Positions 56,347-64,000 of a stretch of 64,000 bases of DNA are shown here, piece after piece. The stretch is from Branchiostoma floridae (taxonomy: Eukaryota; Chordata; Leptocardii; Amphioxiformes; Branchiostomatidae). Each line of letters starts with the position of its first letter. Position 1 is the stretch's first letter. Position numbers and translations under genes: made by a program. The notes beneath the pieces are model-generated. The model saw nothing but the letters and a program-made list of their open reading frames with translations, was not told where the DNA came from and did no database searches. Location: NCBI RefSeq assembly GCF_000003815.2, contig NC_049984.1, positions 13,510,661 to 13,574,660 of the forward strand, read 5' to 3'.

Positions 56347-57885
56347 GCCCCACTGCTCACGAACTAGTATTAAAAGTTGTTGTACAAGTAGTAAATTCGA
56401 GAAATTTCTTATTATAGTATCATGCATACATAAAACAATGCTGTTTAACTGTCCCGAATGACAGAAAATTTTCAAATGACTTCTAACTTAACTTATCATA
56501 GATATAGGTTGATAGATTTTATTAGGACTCAATGTAATCTGTAACGTTAACATTATATCTGTTATATTTTATCTGACCCTTACCTCCCTCATGACTTCAA
56601 AGAAATGCGGCCTGCTGGGCGATTTGAGCTTCTCATGAATGAATAAATTTTCAAACAAAAAACACAAACACTTTTGCTATGCTTTCATGAGGTATCTGTG
56701 GCTTTACTCTTAATTTTGTTTAGGATTGCGTTTAATAGAATATGATCTTATCACCACCAGAAAGTGAAACTTCAACATTAAATAACAAATAAACAATGCA
56801 ACAGGATTCTGGGTAATCCACATTTTATAAACATGGAAACATACACCATACAACTCCAGTTATGTGTTACCCACTGACATACTTATACAAAGCTTCAATT
56901 CCTGATCAGTAGAAGTGTTTAGCTGCAAAATTGTTTCAGAGACTGGTCGAGGACCATCTCATCCATTTCTAATCTGATGGATCAGAGGTATAATATATTC
57001 CTGACAAAATAGATCTAACTATTAAATGTTAGCAAGAAAAGACAACTTAAAACAGGCTTGACGTGTATAAAAAAGTATGTATAAATTATGTTATACAATG
57101 TAGTTTGATACATTTGATACAAAGGAATGACCAAATCAAATGTTACTTGAAAAAGGAACCTACAATTGGTCCCTGAAAAGTCCTGAATATACCATGTATT
57201 TTCTTACATTTAGAGGCAGAGACAGAGACATCTCGCCTGCTCAACTTAACTTTATCCTTATTCTGGCAATATCCACATTGCTAACGACAAAAATAGTGGT
57301 ACAGAATTATATCAACTTGACGTAAGTTTTCATGATATAAAAATGATACAAGGTACTATTCTCCCAACAGAAATCAAACAGCCAATGAAATTGCATGGGT
57401 ACCTCACACTACAATTCATACATACATGAGACAGGGGAGTACCAGAACTCAAATTCATCTATGCACTTGCTGCAGACTCCTACTAATGCCATTTGTTTCC
57501 ATTGTGTTGGTCACAATACATGTATAAAACAACTACCCGGGCTGGATAGCCTTTTACATATGAAGGCACAGTCTTACAATACTGTAAAATCACAACATTT
57601 ATCACAGTACAGGAATGTTGTATACGTATAAGTACATTGGCAAATTATGCACAATCCAATAAAGAAACAATGTGTCATACTACTAATTCAACAACAATGC
57701 AAGCAGAATAAATAGGTTGTACTCCAACATTGACTGAGAAAGACAAATTTACATGTTTTGCAGCATTCATCTACCAGGCTCTACATACTAAAACTATTTC
57801 TCTAGCTGGAAGGCCACTTCTCTTCTAAGCTCATAAAGTCCTTGTTCTTGCTTCTGTTGATAGTGCAACATGTAAAACCGGTGTG
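56347..57885 (-). other. ANLN upstream and KDSR 3' UTR region
   Basis: A/T-rich, no coding exon recognised. It separates the ANLN promoter from the KDSR stop codon (57886-57888), so the KDSR 3' UTR must end here, but no single polyadenylation signal stands out. Confidence 0.45.
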
Positions 57886-60800
57886 CTAATCCGCACTTTG
57901 CCTGTCTTGTCTTTCTCTCATTTCTTTTTCTCTCTCAACTGCACAGCGTGCAACCATACGGTCAAAGCTCCCCAAATAGAAAAGGGCAATCACTCGGAAC
58001 AATCCCANNNNNNNNNNNNNNNNNNNNNNNNNNNNNNNNNNNNNNNNNNNNNNNNNNNNNNNNNNNNNNNNNNNNNNNNNNNNNNNNNNNNNNNNNNNNN
58101 NNNNNNNNNNNNNNNNNNNNNNNNNNNNNNNNNNNNNNNNNNNNNNNNNNNNNNNNNNNNNNNNNNNNNNNNNNNNNNNNNNNNNNNNNNNNNNNNNNNN
58201 NNNNNNNNNNNNNNNNNNNNNNNNNNNNNNNNNNNNNNNNNNNNNNNNNNNNNNNNNNNNNNNNNNNNNNNNNNNNNNNNNNNNNNNNNNNNNNNNNNNN
58301 NNNNNNNNNNNNNNNNNNNNNNNNNNNNNNNNNNNNNNNNNNNNNNNNNNNNNNNNNNNNNNNNNNNNNNNNNNNNNNNNNNNNNNNNNNNNNNNNNNNN
58401 NNNNNNNNNNNNNNNNNNNNNNNNNNNNNNNNNNNNNNNNNNNNNNNNNNNNNNNNNNNNNNNNNNNNNNNNNNNNNNNNNNNNNNNNNNNNNNNNNNNN
58501 NNNNNNNNNNNNNNNNNNNNNNNGCATCCTGGAGGATCCTCTTTGCTACATAGTCAGGCTGGTAGAGTCCCGCTGTCTCTGAGATCAACTTCGTCTCCTT
58601 GGGCTGCAAGTGATAAGCAGATGTCAATCAAGACAGACCTATGGGGTATGACAGACCTTTAGAGACCCTAATGATAATAAATTACTTTAACTTGGCAGAT
58701 ATATGCAAAATATGGATGAGATTGTGTTTTCATAATCTCAAAGCAGATGTTTGGGGAGGCTAAACAGTTTTCCCAAGGATATTGGTCTTTTATCCTTGCA
58801 GCCTGTTTCTGTGTCAAACCACAGAGAAGACAGGAGTAGAACAGTCAAGTAACATCTCTGTATCCTAATGCAGGACACAACATTGTAACCAACCAATGGC
58901 TTGTCACCCACCTTAAATGTTTGTTCTGTCTGGAAGCCAGGTGTGTCAGTGTCAGGAGGGAAGGTGATAGTCAGGTAGATGTTGTATGGTTTCACCTCCA
59001 TCTGCAATGCCTCAGCAAACCCCCTGAGGGCAAACTTTGATGCAGAGTAGGCTGTGAAGCCGTACAGCCCAATCTGGCCAGCCTGGGAGGACACCAGGAC
59101 AATCCGCCCCCTGCGTCTGTACTTCATGGTAGAGATGACAGCCCTGGTGGCATGGATAGTCCCATAGTAGTTCACTTCCATTTGTTGCTAATGGAAATTG
59201 ACAACAATGGATTGTTATGTAAACCAAGGTGAAAATATCTACTGTGGTTTACATTTTTCTTGTGTTAGTTATTCTTTACATTCATCACCCCATGACCCCT
59301 CATCATCCATCTTTAACATGGATATTCATTACAAAATGCCATCAAAACTACACTATAATACAGACAGCTTTTAACAACTCAGGCAATTAATGACCATGAC
59401 AGACAATCTGCTATTTTAAATCCTACCTTGAATTCGTCAACAGGAATATCTTCAAATCTGCTGGCAAAAGATGTTCCAGCACAGTTCACCAGCATGTCTA
59501 CTGGGCCCAGCTTCTCTTGTGCCTGAAAAAACACAAAGTACAATGTTCAAAGAGCTCCAGACTACAGAAAACCTATGATTTTACAGAAAATATTACATGT
59601 ATTTAGTTTCATCAATATGATAACATCATAACAGCAGATGCTAATAACAGTAGCAACTGAAGCTGCAATCTGGAACCGTGCAGTCTATCTTCATGCATGA
59701 CCTCGTCTAAGCAGCACTTGATCACTACATGGTTTTTATATTGGTACTTAAGTTAAACAGGATGAGCTAAGGTTTTGATGTGAGTGTAAGGGTCATTCTA
59801 TTCATATTATCTTGTACCTGTTGTACTGCCTTCTCCACTGCACTGAAGTCTTTGGAAATGTCCACAGAAATGCATAGCACCTTCTGTTTAATATAAGAAC
59901 ACAAACTTTTAGTCAGAACATTGTTAAGAACAACATAGAAAAGTACATTCAACAAGGTCCTGCATACTCCAATGATTTGTAGCAAAGCTNNNNNNNNNNN
60001 NNNNNNNNNNNNNNNNNNNNNNNNNNNNNNNNNNNNNNNNNNNNNNNNNNNNNNNNNNNNNNNNNNNNNNNNNNNNNNNNNNNNNNNNNNNNNNNNNNNN
60101 NNNNNNNNNNNNNNNNNNNNNNNNNNNNNNNNNNNNNNNNNNNNNNNNNNNNNNNNNNNNNNNNNNNNNNNNNNNNNNNNNNNNNNNNNNNNNNNNNNNN
60201 NNNNNNNNNNNNNNNNNNNNNNNNNNNNNNNNNNNNNNNNNNNNNNNNNNNNNNNNNNNNNNNNNNNNNNNNNNNNNNNNNNNNNNNNNNNNNNNNNNNN
60301 NNNNNNNNNNNNNNNNNNNNNNNNNNCAGCTTATGATACTATCTTAGCCCACGGTAGGATCTGCTTGGAGATTAAGTAATAAAAGCATAATGCCTGAAGT
60401 AATGCCTTCTTTTACTGTGAACCAATTGGTCCTTGGTGTGAACCATATGCATGTGAGAGTCAGGCCTCTCCTGCAGTCAAATAAATGTTTCAGCACTCAC
60501 TTCGTTTCTTGCTATAATGGTGACAAGGGCGCCCTGCTTGACAGCTTCCACAGCGACGGCCTTTCCTATCCCACTGGAACCACCAGTCACCTTGTGTAAA
60601 CAAAAATTGTGATTATAACACTAAATCGAATATTCTCACAAAGCTGATGTACAAAAATCAGGGTCCATGACTCCATAGATATAAGATTTATTATAACAAA
60701 TACTTGAAATATACTTATGTAATGGAAACTGATTATAGATTGCACGAGGAGTAATGAGATCCACGTGTACCAGTTAAATCATATGGGCATCCCAAAATTA

Positions 60801-61012
60801 ACTTTACACGTTACATTACATTATGTAACATCTAAATGAACTGTTAGTTGCCTCACCAAGACATGGGATCCATTCAGCTTCATAGGGCGTGGTGAGATCA
60901 ACGGCGACAACATGAAGATCATGATCACAAACCCCACAAACACGGCCAGGGCAATCATCACTGCACCCGACTCGATTGGGAAAAACTGCATGGTTGCATA
61001 AAAGCGAGTCAT
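57886..61012 (-). CDS. KDSR: KDSR, 3-ketodihydrosphingosine reductase (two assembly gaps)
   Basis: KDSR is an ER short-chain dehydrogenase that reduces 3-ketodihydrosphingosine to dihydrosphingosine with NADPH, the second step of sphingolipid synthesis. Exons seen (gene order): 60857-61012, 60501-60590, 59818-59883, 59427-59522, 58912-59187, 58524(or lower)-58603, and 57886 to at least 58007. One exon between 60501 and 59883 and most of the part after ILQDA lie in N runs. An N-terminal membrane anchor ([18 protein letters not shown]) precedes SPLISPRP. The cofactor loop [13 protein letters not shown], active-site region VSSQAG, and YSASK (catalytic Tyr and Lys) are present. [14 protein letters not shown] lies near the C-terminus. 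The first Met at 61012 was chosen; a second in-frame Met lies eight codons-1 downstream (60991). Confidence 0.92.
58008..58523. other. Assembly gap, 516 N, in KDSR
   Basis: Run of N. It hides the KDSR sequence between the ILQDA and GLFRV segments, roughly 45-50 codons by comparison with human, plus introns. Confidence 0.99.
59990..60326. other. Assembly gap, 337 N, in KDSR
   Basis: Run of N. The KDSR exon that follows ARNE (about 20 codons in human) is missing from the visible sequence and most likely lies here. Confidence 0.99.
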
Positions 61013-61473
61013 TCACAAGTAAAACCTCTAAAGTATAACAGCTGTACTATGCAGTTGTGTGTATTTTCTTGAGTGCGAAGGATAGGTGAATGTTCTCTCG
61101 GTGAACAGATGCCCGTACTGATCCTGTCTACTGCCTGATTATTTTCAGTCCCTGTACCAGATCTTGCTTCAAATGTTTAGATAAATTTTCATTACAACAT
61201 TTATGATATCAAATTGACAATTTTTGCAATCAATGATAGGTACCATAAGCCGCCACTTTGTTTAGAATGGTACTATTAGTTTATAACAAACGAGGCATTT
61301 ATTTTGAACACCTGAAACATATTGAGGTCAAAGTTTACCGAAGAACGATTGAATGAAACCAAGCAAGGAGGTCATCATATGCAGACGTGACTTTCACTTT
61401 GCTATCAGAGAAGCAAACTAGGGCATTTATAACGTGGTGAGATTGGTATTAGGTACTCCGAGGGACATGTGTT
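61013..61473. promoter_or_regulatory. Head-to-head KDSR/PDF intergenic region
   Basis: Only 461 bp separate the start codons of KDSR (minus) and PDF (plus). No TATA box at a sensible position for either gene was seen. The arrangement implies a shared bidirectional promoter. Confidence 0.6.
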
Positions 61474-62351
61474 ATGGCGTCAACAATGATAAGAACTTCC
61501 GCAAGTTTACGCACGTTGAATTTGACTCGTGTTTTCTGTACCACTGCCTGTACACGTGCACCAACGCTCTGGAGTATCACCAAAAACCAAGCCTCCGTCA
61601 CATTTACGTGGCTTTTTGGTAAACTTGGCCGCTTTTCACTGATGAGAAGACCATCAAAACCGCCCCATGACTTTGTGGTACCTGTAGGTAATCCAATTTT
61701 GCGTGGGCAGGCCTTAGCCGTTGATCACAGGAATATCAAGAGCAAAGAAACTCAGGAAGTGCTGGAACAGTTAGTCAAGGTGATGAGAAAAAAGGGAGCC
61801 GTTGGACTGAGTGCGCCTCAGGTAGGCGTTGGACTACAGATAATAGCAGTGGAGTGCACCAGGAAACAGTTGGACCTTGTGCCGCAGGAAATCAGGAAAA
61901 TTAGAGAAATGCAAGAGTTCCCACTGAAGATCTTCATCAACCCCAAGCTGAAGGTGACCGACTACTCAACTGTAGTGTTCCCAGAGGGTTGTGAAAGTCT
62001 GCCAGGATTTCAGGCCAATGTGCCCAGGTACTACGGTGTAAATATCACGGGTCAGTAATGCAGTGCTTTCAAATGCTGCAAGCTTCAAAGTCATGATTTC
62101 ATATTTCCTTTTAATTAATTTTCTGCTCTAGATTTTTTTAAATGTTGCTGAGAAAAACATGATTTATTTTTCTTTTTCCCAGGCCTGACCGAGAGNNNNN
62201 NNNNNNNNNNNNNNNNNNNNNNNNNNNNNNNNNNNNNNNNNNNNNNNNNNNNNNNNNNNNNNNNNNNNNNNNNNNNNNNNNNNNNNNNNNNNNNNACATC
62301 ATGGACTCAAGGACATTCATTGACAGTAGTGGGAAAAGGAAAAATTTTTGA
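61474..62351 (+). CDS. PDF: Mitochondrial peptide deformylase (gap in exon 2)
   Basis: PDF removes the N-formyl group from mitochondrially made proteins. Exon 1 is 61474-62050 (192 codons plus one base); donor ACGG|gtcagt. Exon 2 begins at 62183 (cccag|GC) and enters an N run. The 62296-62351 segment reads IMDSRTF and then a stop, matching the DKMDSRTF end of human PDF. The N-terminus is basic and hydroxylated without acids (MASTMIRTSASLRTLNLTRV), a good mitochondrial targeting peptide. Motif 1 GLSAPQVG is at 111-118; motif 2 EGCES at 171-175 has the metal-ligand Cys173 and the EGCES form typical of animal mitochondrial PDFs. Motif 3 (HExxDH) must lie in the gap. The visible length is out of frame by two bases, as expected if the 100 N are a placeholder. 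Confidence 0.9.
62196..62295. other. Assembly gap of exactly 100 N in PDF exon 2
   Basis: The round length suggests a placeholder of unknown true size. It covers the expected HExxDH metal-binding motif of PDF. Confidence 0.99.
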
Positions 62352-63024
62352 ATTGGGGCAAAAGTTGTCAAGAGTTGGGCATTTAATTCAATTTGAAAGC
62401 AGATGCAAGGCTAGATCTTCTATCTAAAATGTTTTCTTTGTAAAGCTGATTCTCTGATTGGCTGACAGCTGGCTAGGGGGCACACCCCCAGAAGATATAC
62501 AAAGTTGTTCTGGCAATGAGTTGAGTGCATTCATGAATAAAATCTTTGCTCAATGTCATGTTGTCATATGTCTTTATGAATTAATTGAAGGCAAGGCTGC
62601 TGGTATAGTGTGAGCTTTTTTGAGCATCACCTGCTAATGGTCATAAATAGTTTGTTTACTGTTATTATCTTCTTCTGTAGATTAGTTCAAGTGAAATGAT
62701 TTTACTATAATTAAACTTTTAAAGGGAGATAGGACCTGCTAATGTACATTGGTACATCACGGAGGCTATAACCTTGCTTTGATCAAGTCCAATGTCAAAG
62801 AAGATGTGAATGAACAAAGAAGATGGGAATGAACAAAAGTAAACAACATAACACATCACATTCTAACATTAACCTTACAGTTTCAAAGTCCATGTAATTA
62901 CTTGTGTGTGTAATTGCTTGTGTGTGGAATGATATATTGCACGATGTCTCTTTATTACTTTCCTGTGGTACATGTATTAGTTTGATCAAGGACGTTATAT
63001 CACATATCTGATATAACGTCCTTG
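62352..63024. other. PDF 3' UTR and intergenic sequence
   Basis: No gene recognised. A 'ctctgattggctgacagct' phrase near 62452 recalls part of the TIR element at 35.4 kb (ttctgattggctgacagg). It ends with the inverted repeat at 62987-63024. Confidence 0.45.
62987..63024. repeat. Perfect inverted repeat, 16-bp arms
   Basis: caaggacgttatatca, loop catatc, tgatataacgtccttg. It lies between PDF and the next plus-strand gene, about 220 bp before the latter's start codon. No U run follows on either strand, so it is not a simple terminator-like structure; it could be a tiny MITE or a protein-binding palindrome. Confidence 0.9.
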
Positions 63025-63241
63025 GTTTGATATCACAACGACAAAAAGAGACCCCTAGATTTTCCAAATGGAATAGTCTAATGAGGGGGTTTGCATTTCC
63101 GGGGTACAGGTCAGCTGTACTTCCGCTTGCGTGTCCTCTTCCGCTTTGGACGCCATCTTGCGCGAACGCACCTGAAAAGTGCAACGTTACAATCCGTTGC
63201 CATCGGCCTTTAAATAGGTCGGTGTTCACCAATCTACAAGG
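63025..63241 (+). promoter_or_regulatory. Promoter of the signal-peptide gene at 63242
   Basis: CpG-rich sequence with two ETS-type sites (acttccg near 63118; cttccgc near 63128), a YY1-like gccatcttg (63152), and a tttaaata about 32 bp before the start codon. All are consistent with a promoter directly upstream of the ATG at 63242; none is proven. Confidence 0.45.
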
Positions 63242-63308
63242 ATGGCATTTCTACCGAAACTACTTTTGCTGTTTTTGATCGCTTTGCCGACATCGGTGTT
63301 CGTTGCAG
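63242..63308 (+). CDS. First exon (signal peptide) of an unidentified secreted or membrane protein, partial
   Basis: ATG at 63242 (context aaggATGG) encodes MAFLPKLLLLFLIALPTSVF followed by VA and the first base of a Gly codon. It ends at a good donor (GCAG|gtattt, 63309). The peptide is a textbook signal sequence: one basic residue, a Leu-rich core, and a small-residue end suitable for cleavage around FVA. No further exon was recognised in the remaining 690 bp, so the gene continues past the window and cannot be identified. Confidence 0.65.
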
Positions 63309-64000
63309 GTATTTTTTTCGCTCGTATTTTCAGGTGGTTGGGTGGGTAAGAAAGCAAGTTGAACAGGTACAAAGTCCCTTTACATGCACCAGTAAGGTGC
63401 ACTTTTGTCAAGAATTACTGGGTCTTTAAAGTATACGCACGCATTCATAAGTATTCAGCGCTTCTGAGAAGTTTTTGCACTGGGTAACTTTTAGCTACGG
63501 ACAAAATTGCTTGAAAGATATGACGTGTTCTCATATGTTTACAGCGATCAGCTGTTCCAACATTTGTTGGATCCAAGTTTTCACGGGCATACTTGCCTCA
63601 TAGACAACATAATTTTGCCTGTAACATATGGTTTCAGAAAGTCATTCAGGAATGGAATTAAAAACTGTTTACTAGCCTGGGGACAACTTTACAACCTTAC
63701 TCAGCACTTTGTCATTAGCCAATCATGCCCGTTAGTGATGGAGGCCGCCCCAACGCTTCGCTTGTTGCCACGTAGCAAGTTTTGCTCCTCGTCAGTTCAG
63801 CACAATCCGTATAAGTATTCACACCAAGTCACACTTCTTTAATCCTTACAACAGCATGTGGAACTTCTTACATGTTTGTAGCTTGTCTTGAAAAGAGATT
63901 ACCTTTTGTTTTCTGTTTCAATGACTAGATTAATCAATAAACTTTATTTGTAGTGTGTAACCCTGGCATATTTAGCCTTTTCCTAGAGGACTTCTTGGGC
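63309..64000 (+). other. First intron of the signal-peptide gene
   Basis: No coding exon recognised with acceptor and donor in phase. The open frame 63507-63842 (plus) lacks an acceptor at a useful position and looks noncoding. The window ends within this intron or just before the next exon. Confidence 0.45.

Noticed and set aside
57883-58662. Long open frames in several frames around 58 kb
   Set aside because: Created by the N run 58008-58523; only the short flanks are real sequence and belong to KDSR.
62987-63024. Bacterial-type terminator hairpin
   Set aside because: Eukaryotic context, A/T-rich stem, no U tract after it.

Overview
The window is invertebrate nuclear DNA, most likely a chordate or close relative, with amphioxus (Branchiostoma) the best guess. 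The reasons are intron-rich single-copy orthologues of vertebrate genes with almost human-like exon phases, a linked PRPF4B and FAM217-type gene as I remember from human 6p25, a repeat-rich intron landscape, and scaffold gaps. The species call is inference. No rRNA, tRNA gene, CRISPR array or bacterial operon structure was seen.

Layout from left to right. (1) 1520-12803, minus: PRPF4B, the spliceosome-associated dual-specificity kinase, 12 coding exons, 966 residues. Its 4 kb first intron holds tRNA-derived SINE copies and a terminal-inverted-repeat element. (2) 15498-27312, minus: a FAM217A/B-like gene with an unusual eight-cysteine module. (3) 30195-38398, minus: ZNF335, 10 coding exons, 1211 residues, 15 C2H2 fingers, a long glutamine tract, and a C-terminus inside a minisatellite. 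Its promoter carries a TCTCGCGAGA element near 39650. (4) 40190-43724, minus: a 5'-truncated LINE of L1 type with a nearly intact reverse transcriptase frame, a poly(A) tail and target-site duplications. (5) 45548-55950, minus: anillin (ANLN), 19 coding exons, 1039 residues, with anillin homology and PH domains. (6) 57886-61012, minus: KDSR (3-ketodihydrosphingosine reductase), broken by two assembly gaps. (7) 61474-62351, plus: mitochondrial peptide deformylase (PDF), head-to-head with KDSR and with its third catalytic motif in an assembly gap. (8) 63242-63308, plus: the signal-peptide exon of a secreted or membrane protein that continues beyond the window.

The host genes are unrelated housekeeping genes (splicing kinase, transcription co-regulator, cytokinesis scaffold, sphingolipid synthesis, mitochondrial protein maturation) plus one poorly known gene, so no joint pathway is proposed. 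All exon boundaries were read from GT/AG sites, and phases were checked by summing exon lengths; for PRPF4B, ZNF335 and ANLN every junction closes. The accessory interest lies in the repeats: two hairpin MITEs with the same termini and their own target duplications, a hAT-like element in an ANLN intron, a TIR family in ZNF335 and PRPF4B introns, a tRNA-derived SINE family, and a palindromic cluster near 12 kb.
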